A stretch of 64,000 nt of DNA from an uncultured Vicinamibacterales bacterium. Lineage in GTDB: Bacteria > Acidobacteriota > Vicinamibacteria > Vicinamibacterales > UBA8438. The notes beneath the pieces were generated by a model, which was not told the DNA's origin, did no database searches, and saw nothing but the letters and a program-made list of their open reading frames with translations. Below are positions 17,401-25,239 of the stretch, one piece after another. A program made the position numbers and the translations under genes. Position 1 is the first letter of the stretch. Every line of letters begins with the position of its first letter. Location of the stretch: positions 4,708,910 through 4,772,909 of the forward strand of contig OY282382.1 in assembly GCA_958295905.1 (NCBI GenBank), read 5' to 3'.

Positions 17401-17897
17401 TCGACTCCCGCATCCACGTCGATGCCTGGAGACTGGCGGATCAGCTTCACGAAGTTACCGCGGACCTCCGAGTAGCTGGAGCAGGGGTTGAAGACGGGGT
17501 GCGCGGGGTTGGCGCCGAGCAAGTCGCGGCCCTGATTGCTGAACACCCGCGCGAGCATCCGTACGTGCAGTTCGGCGCGGGGCTTCTCGCAGAATTTCAC
17601 CCTGCCGAGCGTGCAGAACTCTTTGGGAACATCGGCGCCTTGGCGGGGCGGCCGGTTGACCCGACAGCGGACCTTGACGACCTTCGGCTCGAATGGCAAG
17701 CCCTGATCCACCGGGTTACCCCCCCCATCAACGAGCCGCACGAGCGGGTCGGTCCGGCCCGCGGCCAGCACCACAACCTCGTGCGGGAACAGCACCGTGT
17801 CGAGAAGATCGAGCGTCGGGAGTCCCGACACGTCGAACCGCTCGCGGAATGGTTCATTGTCGAACTGGAAATCCGAATCTGTGATCCTGCTCTGCAT
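14403..17897 (-). CDS. Tandem-AAA+ Lon-type protease, copy B
   Basis: An 1164-aa paralogue of the protein at 3742-7470 with the same order: shortened LonN-like region ('LDTVLFPHEVVVL'), helical linker plus AAA+ module 1 (Walker A GPPGVGKTS near residue 392, FVLDEIDK, TAN), helical linker plus AAA+ module 2 (Walker A near 732, LMLDEIDK, TAN), then the Lon protease domain with IPKDGPSAG (Ser1055) and VGGIKEK (Lys1098), again 43 residues apart. Both ATPase sites and the protease dyad look intact. ATG 17897 follows GGAGGAGCAA. The gene points towards copy A; between them lie the repressor module and the secreted proteins. It differs from copy A mainly in the N-terminal 150 residues, the part that selects substrates in Lon. 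Confidence 0.93.
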   Translation of the reverse strand: MQSRITDSDFQFDNEPFRERFDVSGLPTLDLLDTVLFPHEVVVLAAGRTDPLVRLVDGGGNPVDQGLPFEPKVVKVRCRVNRPPRQGADVPKEFCTLGRVKFCEKPRAELHVRMLARVFSNQGRDLLGANPAHPVFNPCSSYSEVRGNFVKLIRQSPGIDVDAGVDMLDKLAAIEQPGPGTTVSGPALPIDVAADFIAVSLIRRIADLNVPVRLQQQWLEIVDPRERARALNAFMVDVLDGATTPEKAYERTLRTSRERWRKVLELRSDDSLGSEFLKEKLRDVEAQLDEPADRLRGRLETCGMSREAQTQLKPELDRLSERTDTKTMEYFRWLADLPWRGGGVEAIDVENARRVLDEHHVGLRKAKKRILEYLAVRRRTRDARGQILCFVGPPGVGKTSLAARIAAALGREFAEVSCNGLNEVADVRGARRDYAASQPGQIIRQLHKAGARNPVFVLDEIDKVGNAAGMALLDALEPTRNAKFHDLYVDVPFDLSEVLFIATANVLDWIPTPLRNRLEVVEIGGYSKAEKFEIAKRILVPALAEYHGLTNDQIKFEDEALRALIDDHANEMGVRDLERGVSAICRRAALRLETPSDRAPTKVTVGNSTIREVLGVRGGRGEGLPGVEQLRAMIERGGMPPETQRRAKAELERMLSKSPGDSAYGDSFDYLRWLARLPWNKRDEEQLDLRRAGERLDEGHRGLAKAKARILEHLAVRKLGGGKSTILCLVGPPGVGKTSLARDVADTIGRQFGAISCAGLSDGTELRGHNRTWRGAQPGRIVRELVRIGAKNPVLMLDEIDKISRGHSGGDPESALLEVLDPMQNDQFVDNYVEVPFDLSEVFFVATANVLSAVAVPLQDRLEVIELPGYSEDEKFEIARAHLVGRQLAENGLPAQVRFTGGALYALIRGYTREAGVRDLERRIGAICRKVAFRRAAGDESPAEITEQTVADLLGAPRHTDEVLSERTRRPGVAVGLAYTPAGGEVLFVEARRMRGNGVLTLTGHLGDVMKESAHAALSWLRANAARYGIDPGFYETAEVHLHVPAGGIPKDGPSAGVAIVAALASELTGREVRRDRAMTGEITLSGDVLAVGGIKEKVLAARRLGIAEVILPKQNVKDVEENLGEGLLRGIGVRYVSTIEELLELTLSSPAGPEGELSTVAST

Positions 17898-18077
17898 TTG
17901 CTCCTCCAGCGGCCCAAGCGGGCTGCTCGGGAAACGAATTTCGTGCGGGGAACCGGAGGGTGCCGAGCCGTCCCGGATCGGAAGTAGATCGCAGGTACAA
18001 CTACTGCACGCACAAGGCGCCCCGGATCATCGCTGGCAACGACCTCCAGCGACTGCAACCGACGGGCTTGATGAGTT

Positions 18078-18775
18078 CGGACGTGTTCGTCCGACAGCTT
18101 GCGGGGCCGGTTTCCGGCCAGTCCTCCGAGGGAGGATCACGAGGGGATGCCTATGGCATCGCAAGTCGCCGGGGGTCCCTTGACGCGCCCGGCTCGGACG
18201 TTTCGTCCGTCAGATGCGGTCGGACGTGTTCGTCCGACAGCGGGGCCGGTTTCCGGCCAGTCCTCCGAGGGAGGATCACGAGGGGATGGCTATGGCATCC
18301 AAGTTGCCGGGGGTCCTTGACGCGCCCGGCTCGGACGTTTCGTCCGTCAGATGCGGTCGGACGTGTTCGTCCGACAGCGGGGCCGGTTTCCGGCCAGTCC
18401 TCCGAGGGAGGATTATATGGGGATGGCTAATGGCATCCCACAGTTGCCGGCGGTCCTCGACGCGCCCGGCTCGGACGTTTCGTCCGTCAGATGCGGTCGG
18501 ACGTGTTCGTCCGACAGCGGGGCCGGTTTCCGGCCAGTCCTCCGAGGGAGGATCACGAGGGGATGGCTATGGCATCCAAGTTGCCGGGGGTCCTTGACGC
18601 GCCCGGCTCGGACGTTTCGTCCGTCAGATGCGGTCGGACGTGTTCGTCCGACAGCGGGGCCGGTTTCCGGCCAGTCCTCCGAGGGAGGATTATATGGGGA
18701 TGGCTAATGGCATCCCACAGTTGCCGGGGGTCCCTTGACGCGCCCGGCTCGGACGTTTCGTCCGTCAGATGCGGT
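18078..18775. repeat. Tandem array of five ~140-bp hairpin-rich units
   Basis: Units begin at CGGACGTGTTCGTCCG, at 18078, 18221, 18358, 18498 and 18635 (spacings 143, 137, 140, 137, then about 141). Two unit types alternate: one with GGATCACGAGGGGATGGC, one with GGATTATATGGGGATGGC, giving a 277-bp dimer present twice. Each unit contains four perfect hairpins: CGGACG-tgtt-CGTCCG, GGCCGG-ttt-CCGGCC, TCCTCC-gag-GGAGGA and CGGACG-ttt-CGTCCG. Lengths not divisible by three argue against coding. The array begins about 180 bp upstream of the Lon B start. Confidence 0.9.
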
Positions 18776-18999
18776 CGGCTCCTCACAAGAGCAGTCCGCG
18801 TGGATGCGATGCATCCCAAGTCGGCGGGCACCTTCGGCTCGCTCAGATGCTCCATGCGCGGGCACCCACGACGAGTTCAGGCTACTGCGCCGATCCGCTC
18901 CTGTCAAGCTCAATTTTCGTCAATGACACATGAGCCTGAACGGGGGGTGTTTTCCAACGACAAAGTGAGCCTGAACGGGCGTCGAGTCGGGGATCATCG
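18776..18999. other. Gene-free stretch after the array
   Basis: The repeat similarity decays at about 18776. No gene or further repeat was recognised before the nucleotidyltransferase pseudogene. Confidence 0.4.
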
Positions 19000-19446
19000 G
19001 AGGATGATCGTGCCTTGAGCCTCGGCAGCGTCTGGCGGTCCTTGGCGCGGTTGGCGGCCTGCTTGCTCGCGATGAGGTCGTCGTCGAGCACACCGGGAAC
19101 CCTTCGATGTTGCTGCCCCGGCCCCCAAGCGTCCTCGAAGCGCTCGATGCCGTCGGGGGCGAAGACCACGTCAACGTCGAACGGGCCGTTCTTCAGCTGG
19201 ATGAAGTCCTCCCGCGTCGGATCTCGGCCGCCTGCCGGGCTGTGAACCGAAAGCCCAACTCCTCGAGTGCCTTGACCAGAGCGGCCCCGTTGGCCGGGGT
19301 CTTCTGGACGAACAGGTCGGCGTCCTGTGTGGTGTCCGGGAATCCGTAGATGATCGCGCCGTCTGCCCGATGAGCAGGTACTTGACGTCGCGGCGATCGA
19401 GGGCGTCCCGCAGCTCCTCGACCTGGGGGTAGCTAATCGGTCCCAT
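19000..19446 (-). pseudogene. Frameshifted nucleotidyltransferase (AbiEii-like)
   Basis: Starting at ATG 19446 the minus strand reads 'QVEELRDALDRRDVKYLLIGQ'. The next piece, in another frame, gives a GAIIYGFPDTTQDADLF-type active-site block, then 'FIQLKNGPFDVDVVFAPDG' in a third frame, and finally 'DDDLIASKQAANRAKDRQTL'. Together these match a minimal nucleotidyltransferase of the kind found with AbiE-like toxins (the KxAxxRxKD helix is typical), but at least three frameshifts separate the parts. The start overlaps the end of the upstream ORF, as in a two-gene module. Confidence 0.65.
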
Positions 19447-19708
19447 CGCTGTAGCCGAGCCAATCCGGCAGGTACTCGTCGCACCAGCGTCGGTATTCGG
19501 CCGTGCTCTCGAACGATCGGTACTCCTCATCGTCGAGCACAGGCTTGTAGGTGTGGACGAAGGCGTACCGGAGGCGGAGCCGGAGCGGCCGGCGCGCGGC
19601 GGCGTCGAACTCGCATCGCAGGCTTCGATCCATCGGAACGTGCAGTATCACACGGTTATGGATGTCCGTGGCGGACTTCTCGTTCGGTTGCGAGAGTTGC
19701 TTGAACAT
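19433..19708 (-). CDS. Hypothetical partner of the nucleotidyltransferase
   Basis: A 91-aa intact minus-strand ORF, ATG 19708. It contains 'NRVILHVPMDRSLRCEFDAA', then 'ARRPLRLRLRYAFVHTYKPV' and 'EYRRWCDEYLPDWLGYSD', a compact alpha/beta protein of unrecognised family. Its end overlaps the start of the decayed nucleotidyltransferase by 14 bases, so the two were cotranscribed, and it is likely the small first component of a two-gene module, possibly antitoxin-like. That role is inference from context. Confidence 0.5.
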   Translation of the reverse strand: MFKQLSQPNEKSATDIHNRVILHVPMDRSLRCEFDAAARRPLRLRLRYAFVHTYKPVLDDEEYRSFESTAEYRRWCDEYLPDWLGYSDGTD

Positions 19709-19749
19709 CGGTCCTGGGGTGCCGCGTGTGGGGCGGTTCCTACGGCGAT

Positions 19750-20028
19750 CAGCAGCAGGGCACCGGACGAGGTGCGGCCAATGCCTACGACCTGCGGCGG
19801 CTCCGGCGGCGGGGCCTCATCGAGCGGATACCCCGCACCCGGCGGTATCGGGTCACGGCCGAAGGGCTGTGCGTCGCCCCCGCCTACCACCGCACGCAGG
19901 CGCGCGTTCCGGGCCCCGTGCTGTCGGCGACCCTCGACCGGGAATCGACCACGCGTCTGCGTGAAGCCGTGGCCCTCTACGATCGGGGGGTCGACCGCGT
20001 CTGGCACGGACAGGCCCTGGCCGCCTAA
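19750..20028 (+). pseudogene. Winged-helix protein C-terminal remnant
   Basis: A plus-strand frame gives 'YDLRRLRRRGLIERIPRTRR' followed by 'YRVTAEGLCVAPAYHRTQ' and 'STTRLREAVALYDRGVD'. The first block is a winged-helix recognition region known from C-terminal parts of large proteins that often lie beside mobile elements. The upstream part is not continuous in this frame. It is followed at once by a family A MITE. The last codons recur before the other family A copy (near 9740-9770). Confidence 0.45.
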
Positions 20029-20193
20029 CAGCCCGTGGCAAAACTCCGCGGCGCGCCAAAACCGGCCGGCGGTGGCGCGGAAACGGCTCGGATCGGCCAG
20101 ATTTCGGCGATTTCGACGGCTGCACGACACGTTCTTGCTTGGGCCGAGTACGGCCCGGCCGGATGCAGCACCACTTCTGCCACGGCCTGCTAA
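20026..20193. repeat. MITE-like element family A, copy 2
   Basis: A 168-bp element with imperfect terminal inverted repeats (TAACAGCCCGTGGCAAAACT at left; ACTTCTGCCACGGCCTGCTA at right). It is inverted relative to 9769-9922. Sequences resembling its end (CCACGGGCTG/CAGCCCGTGG) also occur at 22635-22650 and 40804-40825. Confidence 0.7.
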
Positions 20194-20282
20194 CAAACCG
20201 TCGATCACCGAATGGAACTGCTGTAATGAAGCCCTGACCCGAAACTTGACTTAACTGTAAAGATCACGCCCGTTCAAGGACT

Positions 20283-20414
20283 CTAGCGCATCGCCACGAC
20301 TAAAAATAGGGTCTCCGGGGCACTCACCTCGAACCGCAAGAGTCCTATGCAGAAGAAATACGTCGTTCGACCCAAGTCTGCCTGTCCGAAACTTATGACG
20401 TGACGGACCACTAG
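20283..20414. repeat. Dispersed repeat family D, long copy 1
   Basis: About 130 bp from CTAGCGCATCGCCACGAC to GACGTGACGGACCACTAG, closely matching 45738-45867 (shared blocks include GGGGCACTCAC, CCGCAAGAGTCCTATGCAGA and CCGAAACTTATGACGTGACG). CTAG flanks both sides of this copy, suggesting a CTAG target duplication. Confidence 0.75.
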
Positions 20415-20418
20415 CCGT

Positions 20419-22230
20419 CTAGCCGCGCGCCTCGTCGTCGCCCACCCCCGGCTCCACCGCCTCGCACGCCGCCAGCTCCCAGCCGTGGAACACCACCGCC
20501 AACCCGATGTGCCGCACCGACGGAGCACGACGCCGCAACCCCTCGTCCGCCAGGTAGCCCGCTAGCTGCTCCCGCGCCCCGCGCATCGTCTCCGCCACCA
20601 CCGAATCATCCACCCGCCCGCTTCGCTTCAGGTACTTCACCTCGATGACGTACCCGTAAGCGATGTCCGGATACTGCGCCACGAACGGCTCGAGATGCAG
20701 GTCCGCGTAACCCTTGTTCAACTCACGCTCCGAGTGGATGAGGAACTGCCCCACCACGCTGAAATGCGCGGCCAGGAACGCCTGCACCACCTTCTCCCCG
20801 TCGATGTAGTCCCGAATCCCCGTCTGCTCGGCGATGGCCGCCGCGATGTATTCGAGCGCCGGGCGCCATTCGCCCCGGTAGGCCATGCCCCGCACCAGGC
20901 GCGAGAAGTGGTGGTGGCTCACCGAGAACACTCCCACGTCCCGGTACGCCCTGCGCAGGTAGCCGTACATCAGCCGCCACACCGTCTGGTTCGGGATCCC
21001 CAGCCGGACCGCGCCCCCGGACACCCCGCGGATGCTCAGCAGGCCGAAGTAGTACAGCAGGGAGAGGAAGTTTTCCGGCTCGTCGAGCTCTTCCAGGGGG
21101 AAGCTGAGGTTGATGTCGGCCTCCGTCTCCCCCTCGCCGATGAGGTGGCGCAGCAGGTCGAAGTTGCCGTTGAGTTGGCGGTTCAGCACCAACAGGTGGC
21201 GCAGCTTCGTGTAGTCGATGCGAATGTTGGGGTCGATGAGGTCGTCCGGCATCGGCTTGTTCGGCACGGAATCCTTCAGGTAGTGGAGCACCATGTCGGT
21301 GTTGTAGAGGTCACCGGGGGCGTTCTTCGCGAAGCGGTAGCCGTTGTACCACTCGCGCATCACGTCGAGGGCCGCGTCCACGTCCTGGTTGAACGCGCCG
21401 CGGTTCCGGTAGAGCTCCAGCAGGCGGCGCACCTCCGGCTCGGTGAAGCCGAGCATCTCGTTGAACTCCGGCTTGAGGGTGACGTTGCGGCCGATGTTGA
21501 AGCCGCTGGTCACGTCGTCCATCGTGATGGGCGAGACGCCGGTGATGAACAGGCGTTCGAGGCCGCCGCCCGCTTCGCCGGTCCCGGCCTTCAGGGCGGC
21601 GAAGAAGTTGCGGTAGAAGCCGCCGCCGTGGGTGAGGGACTCGTACGCCTCCCGCCCGCGGTGGGCCAGCACCGTGTTGGCGAAGTTGTCGTACTCGTCG
21701 ATGAGCATGTAGAGCGGGATGCCGTGCTCACCGGCGTACTTGAACAGCTCTTGGAGCCTGCCGTCGATGGCGGGCGGGGCGAGGATGCGCCGGAGCGCGG
21801 CCTCGGGGAACAGGTCCGGATGCTGCTCCAGAGCGTGGCGGAGCTCGATGAAGCAATAACCCTCGAAGCGTTCCTCCAGGGTCTCCAGCTTGTCGTTGAA
21901 GGCGGAGAAGTCGAAGCGCACGGTGACGTAGCGGCCGCGCTCGGCGGTGGGTGCGCGGCCGACGTCGGTGCCCCCGAACAGGTCCTCGAACTCGTGCGCC
22001 CAGTGCCGCCCGTAGTAGCACTCCAGCAGCGCCAGCCAGCAGGACTTGCCGAAGCGCCGGGGGCGGATGAAGAAGACGTAGCGTTCGTCTTCGAGCGGGC
22101 GCAGGTAACGGGTCTTGTCCACGTACAGCCAGCGGTTCACCCGGATGCGCCGGAACGACGCCTCGCCGTAGGGGATGCGCGGCCAGGGGGCGGTCACCTG
22201 CGGCCCTCCGCGTTCATGGACAGGTTTCAT
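20419..22230 (-). CDS. AAA-like ATPase / PD-(D/E)XK nuclease protein
   Basis: A 603-aa protein with the two-domain plan of the 'AAA-ATPase-like plus PDDEXK_9' family. N-terminal about 360 residues: 'IPYGEASFRRIRVNRWLYVDKT' region, a modified Walker A 'RPRRFGKSCWL', Walker B-like 'LYMLIDEYDNF' and sensor 'LFITGVSPITMDD'. C-terminal part: 'EWYNGYRF', 'DLYNTDMVLHYL', and near residues 500-560 a nuclease-like core 'YADLHLEPFVAQYPDIAYG' with 'VIEVKYLK' (the ExK half of PD-(D/E)XK). Such proteins are widespread in multiple copies and have no agreed role. It is a single gene between a family D repeat and an IS256 fragment; its stop lies in a CTAG. Confidence 0.9.
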   Translation of the reverse strand: MKPVHERGGPQVTAPWPRIPYGEASFRRIRVNRWLYVDKTRYLRPLEDERYVFFIRPRRFGKSCWLALLECYYGRHWAHEFEDLFGGTDVGRAPTAERGRYVTVRFDFSAFNDKLETLEERFEGYCFIELRHALEQHPDLFPEAALRRILAPPAIDGRLQELFKYAGEHGIPLYMLIDEYDNFANTVLAHRGREAYESLTHGGGFYRNFFAALKAGTGEAGGGLERLFITGVSPITMDDVTSGFNIGRNVTLKPEFNEMLGFTEPEVRRLLELYRNRGAFNQDVDAALDVMREWYNGYRFAKNAPGDLYNTDMVLHYLKDSVPNKPMPDDLIDPNIRIDYTKLRHLLVLNRQLNGNFDLLRHLIGEGETEADINLSFPLEELDEPENFLSLLYYFGLLSIRGVSGGAVRLGIPNQTVWRLMYGYLRRAYRDVGVFSVSHHHFSRLVRGMAYRGEWRPALEYIAAAIAEQTGIRDYIDGEKVVQAFLAAHFSVVGQFLIHSERELNKGYADLHLEPFVAQYPDIAYGYVIEVKYLKRSGRVDDSVVAETMRGAREQLAGYLADEGLRRRAPSVRHIGLAVVFHGWELAACEAVEPGVGDDEARG

Positions 22231-22279
22231 CGGGGCGCCTCCGCCCGCGCGGGCGGCTCGCGCAGATTGTACGGTACGC

Positions 22280-22530
22280 TCACCGCATCGAAGTTCGGCT
22301 CCGCGGGATATTGAACCTCACCCCGGCCCAGCACCAGAGGCAACCGGTGCGCCCCCGTTCAGCCGGCGCCACCGGCGCTGCGCCATCTCCAGCAGCTTGA
22401 ACGCCATCAGCAGCCCCTCGTGCGAGCCGGCCTCCTTCGTCACACGCTGCCGCTGCCGAACCGTCGCGAACGGCGATTCGATCAGGTTCCGATGTCCGCA
22501 GATGCCGCCGGTACTCGGCCGGAAGCGCGG
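22280..22530 (-). pseudogene. IS256-family transposase C-terminal remnant
   Basis: The minus strand reads 'LPAEYRRHLRTS' and, after a one-base frameshift, 'NLIESPFATVRQRQRVTKEA', 'GLLMAFKLLEMAQRRWRRLN', the end of an IS256 (Mutator) transposase with the typical 'YRRHLRTSN.IE' block. Only about 80 codons remain. The spacer up to 22758 also carries a family A-like end (22635-22650) and otherwise nothing recognisable. Confidence 0.75.
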
Positions 22531-22758
22531 TCACCCCGAGCAGGGGCTCGGCGCCGCCCTCCTCACGCGTCGCTCAGGCGCGCGTCTTGCAGCCCGCCGA
22601 CGCCGTCGCCGCTCCCGGCGCGAAGCGGGGTTCCACCACGGGCTGTCAATGTGATGTAGTACCGTTGCCGGCCAACGGAGTAAGGGACGCTGATCTCGAC
22701 CGGCACCCAATCTGTCGCGTCGGCCGCGAAGCCGCGTGACGAGCTACGGAGGGAGTGG

Positions 22759-23736
22759 ATGGCGACACGACTTCAGGTCCGACGGTACGCGGCGCTGTTC
22801 GGCCCGCTGGTGCTGCTCGCGCTTGCCGGCGGCCCCGGCCCGACGATGCTCGACGCCTGGGAACGCCCGATCCGGGCGATGGTGCTGACGGGCCAGAACA
22901 ACCATGGCTGGCAGGTCCTGAGCGCGCACTACCGGTCGATCCTCGAAGAGACCGGCCTCTTCGAGGTGGACGTGGTGACCAGCCCGCCCCGAGGGGCCGA
23001 CATGAGCGGGTTCGCCCCCGCGTTCTCCGACTACGACGTGATCGTCCTGGAGTACAACGGCGATGCCTGGCCGGCATCCGTCCGGGAGTCGTTCGAGCGC
23101 TACATGGTGAACGGCGGCGGCCTCGTCTACGGCCACGCCGTGAACCATGCGTTCGCGGATTGGCCCGCCTTCAACGAGATGATCGGCATCGGCGGATGGG
23201 GCGGACGCGACGAGCGGCACGGTCCCTACGTGAAGTACCGCGACGGCCGGCTGTTCCTGGACCACCAGCCCGGCCACGCCGGCGAGTGCGTGGACCCGCA
23301 CGAGTACCCGGTGGTGACCCGCGAGCCGGACCACCCGATCATGCGCGGCCTCCCCCGCGTCTGGTTGCACGGCACCGACGAGCTGTACAGCAACCAGCGG
23401 GGTCCCGCGAAGAACATGACCATCCTCGCCACCGCGTGGTCCGACCCCGCCCGCGAGGCCCACTGGGGGGTCCGCACGCACGGCACCGGCGACGACGAGC
23501 CGATGGTGCACACCGTGCGCTACGGCCGCGGGCGCATCGTCGGCACCGCCATGGGCCACGTCGACGGGGGCGCGCCGCTCGGCTCGGGCCCGTGGCCGGC
23601 CATCGAGTGCGTCGGGTTCGTCACCCTGATACAACGCGCGGCGGAGTGGGCGGCCACCGGCGACGTCACCCAGCCGGCGCCCGACGACTTCCCCACCGCG
23701 GCCGGTGTCAGCCTGCGCCAAGCGTCTGCGCCGTAA
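22759..23736 (+). CDS. Secreted ThuA-like domain protein
   Basis: A 325-aa protein, ATG 22759 preceded by GGAGGGAG. The N-terminus has a hydrophobic signal ('YAALFGPLVLLALAGGPGP'). The rest matches the ThuA/trehalose-utilisation-like fold, related to class I glutamine amidotransferases: 'IRAMVLTGQNNHGWQ' (first strand and the typical G-x-N-H-x-W), 'YDVIVLEYNGDAWP', 'GGGLVYGHAVNHAF', 'HPIMRGLPRVWLHGTDELY', 'HTVRYGRGRIVGTAMGH'. Catalytic Cys is absent, as is usual for ThuA. Members are linked to carbohydrate metabolism, often in Planctomycetes and Acidobacteriota; the substrate cannot be told. It ends in a locally duplicated hairpin region. Confidence 0.88.
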   Translation: MATRLQVRRYAALFGPLVLLALAGGPGPTMLDAWERPIRAMVLTGQNNHGWQVLSAHYRSILEETGLFEVDVVTSPPRGADMSGFAPAFSDYDVIVLEYNGDAWPASVRESFERYMVNGGGLVYGHAVNHAFADWPAFNEMIGIGGWGGRDERHGPYVKYRDGRLFLDHQPGHAGECVDPHEYPVVTREPDHPIMRGLPRVWLHGTDELYSNQRGPAKNMTILATAWSDPAREAHWGVRTHGTGDDEPMVHTVRYGRGRIVGTAMGHVDGGAPLGSGPWPAIECVGFVTLIQRAAEWAATGDVTQPAPDDFPTAAGVSLRQASAP

Positions 23737-23925
23737 AAGCGGCGCCGACGCCTGCAAGGAGGCGCCGATTCCCCGGCGGGTTGGTTGGCGGGTTGCACCT
23801 GGTCACCCCCGACAGATGGTGACCTGCAAGGAGGCGCCGATTCCCCGGCGGGTTGGTTGGGCGGCAATCGGCGCCGCAGAGGCTTCGCGCAAAGCGCCGT
23901 GAAGCGGCGCCGACGCTTGGCGGGG
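23720..23925. repeat. Local direct repeats after the ThuA gene, period 72
   Basis: CCTGCAAGGAGGCGCCGATT with the following CCCCGGCGGGTTGGTTGG occurs at 23751 and again at 23823 (72 bp apart). The segment GCGCC...CTGCGCCGTAAAAGCGGCGCCGACGC (23720-23755) also recurs with changes at 23875-23920. A related sequence (GCGCCTTTCTACGGCGCAGACGCTTGG, reverse) lies at 53455-53490. Confidence 0.8.
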
Positions 23926-23983
23926 TTGCCCGGACGGCAATCGACCCGCAGGACACGATTTCAGGGGGCCGGGACGAAAAGCC

Positions 23984-24997
23984 ATGAACGCCGACGCACC
24001 GCTGGACGCCTTCGTTCCTGAACCGTTCAGGCAGTTGGAGACCCCCTCGCGCGACCTGCCGCGGATCGCGAAGGACCCCTCGGCCATGAGGATGATCGGG
24101 GCCGCCGTGAGCCAGGTACCCACCCGCCATCGGCTCTTGCTCGGAGACGCCCGCCGCGCCGTCCTGCCCGCCGGCTCGGTTCACCTCGTGCTCACGTCGC
24201 CGCCCTACTGGACCCTCAAGCAGTACCGCCGCTCCGCCGGCCAACTCGGCGGGGTCGCCGACTACGACGAGTTCCTCGATCATCTGGATGCCGTCTGGCG
24301 CACGTGTCACCGGGCGCTCGTGCCCGGCGGGCGGCTCATCTGCGTGGTGGGCGACGTCTGTCTGTCGCGGCGCAGGAACCGCGGCCGCCATACCGTGGTT
24401 CCCTTGCACGCCTCCATCCAGGACCGTTGCCGGGCGCTCGGGTTCGACAACCTGGCGCCGATCATCTGGCACAAGATCGCGAACGCGGCCCACGAAGTGG
24501 AGCGGGGGACCGGCGGCTTCCTGGGCAAGCCGTACGAGCCGAACGCCGTGATCAAGAACGACGTCGAGTTCATCCTGATGCAATGGAAGCCGGGCGGCTA
24601 CCGGCGGCCGAGCCTCGCCGCGCGAACGCTCAGCCTGCTGTCCGAGGCGCGCTTCAAGACGCTGTTCCGCCAGGTCTGGACCGACGTCGCCGGCGCGTCG
24701 ACCCGGGACCATCCCGCGCCCTATCCCGTCGCTCTCGCCGAACGTCTCATCACCATGTTCAGCTTCGTCGGCGACTCCGTGCTCGACCCCTTCACCGGAA
24801 CCGCGTCCACCCAGGTCGCCGCCGCCACCTGCGGCCGCAACAGTGTCGGCATCGAAGTCGACCCGGTGTACCACGGGAACGCGCTGGCGCGGCTGCGGAC
24901 CGAGACCGCCAGCCTTCTGAGCACCGCGGACGTAAGCGCCGGCGAGATCGAAACGAAACCCGGGTTGCCCGCCACGGCGCAGGCGGTCTGCGCATGA
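23984..24997 (+). CDS. DNA methyltransferase (beta-class, N4-C or N6-A)
   Basis: A 337-aa site-specific amino-methyltransferase. Catalytic motif IV 'TSPPYW' is near residue 70 and the SAM-binding motif I 'DPFTGTASTQVAA' near residue 267, so the order IV then I places it in the beta class. TSPPYW is typical for N4-cytosine enzymes, although N6-adenine cannot be excluded. A target-recognition region lies between ('GFDNLAPIIWHKIANAAHE', 'GGFLGKPYEPNAVIKND'). Its stop overlaps the ATG of the following restriction gene (ATGA), as in many type II systems, but that gene is truncated, leaving this enzyme solitary. ATG 23984 is used; ATG 24089 would also retain the core. Confidence 0.9.
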   Translation: MNADAPLDAFVPEPFRQLETPSRDLPRIAKDPSAMRMIGAAVSQVPTRHRLLLGDARRAVLPAGSVHLVLTSPPYWTLKQYRRSAGQLGGVADYDEFLDHLDAVWRTCHRALVPGGRLICVVGDVCLSRRRNRGRHTVVPLHASIQDRCRALGFDNLAPIIWHKIANAAHEVERGTGGFLGKPYEPNAVIKNDVEFILMQWKPGGYRRPSLAARTLSLLSEARFKTLFRQVWTDVAGASTRDHPAPYPVALAERLITMFSFVGDSVLDPFTGTASTQVAAATCGRNSVGIEVDPVYHGNALARLRTETASLLSTADVSAGEIETKPGLPATAQAVCA

Positions 24998-25212
24998 TTG
25001 GCGCCCAGGACGCCGTCGACGACCTCTACCGGATAGCCGTCGCGGAGGAGAAGAAGACCTCCACGTCGCGGCTCGACGCGCTCGCGGACTTCTGCGTGCA
25101 GGAACTGACGCGGCTCGGCATGAAGGACGTCGAGAAGGAGGCGTCGATTCCCGGCGGCGGCCGCGAGAAGAAATGGGACGTCGCGTGGCGCTACGACGGC
25201 AAGTACCGACTG
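24994..25212 (+). pseudogene. Truncated type II restriction endonuclease
   Basis: From ATG 24994 about 73 codons encode a restriction-enzyme-like start: 'AVDDLYRIAVAEEKKTSTSR', 'DALADFCVQELTRLGMKDVE', 'KKWDVAWRYDGKYRLA'. In the family the next residues would be the beta-strand carrying the catalytic Lys (ISLKS-like). Here homology ends at about 25212 and an unrelated reading follows. The position overlapping the methyltransferase stop supports identification as the partner nuclease. The missing catalytic centre means it is inactive. Confidence 0.7.
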
Positions 25213-25239
25213 GCGGCTCCAGGAGGCAGCCTCCTATCC

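Noticed and set aside
18078-18775. CRISPR array
   Set aside because: Units are about 140 bp, similar along their whole length and without unique spacers; no cas genes are in the window.
18071-19018. Several open frames running through the 18-kb repeat array
   Set aside because: Unit lengths change the frame from unit to unit, and the frames have no conserved product.
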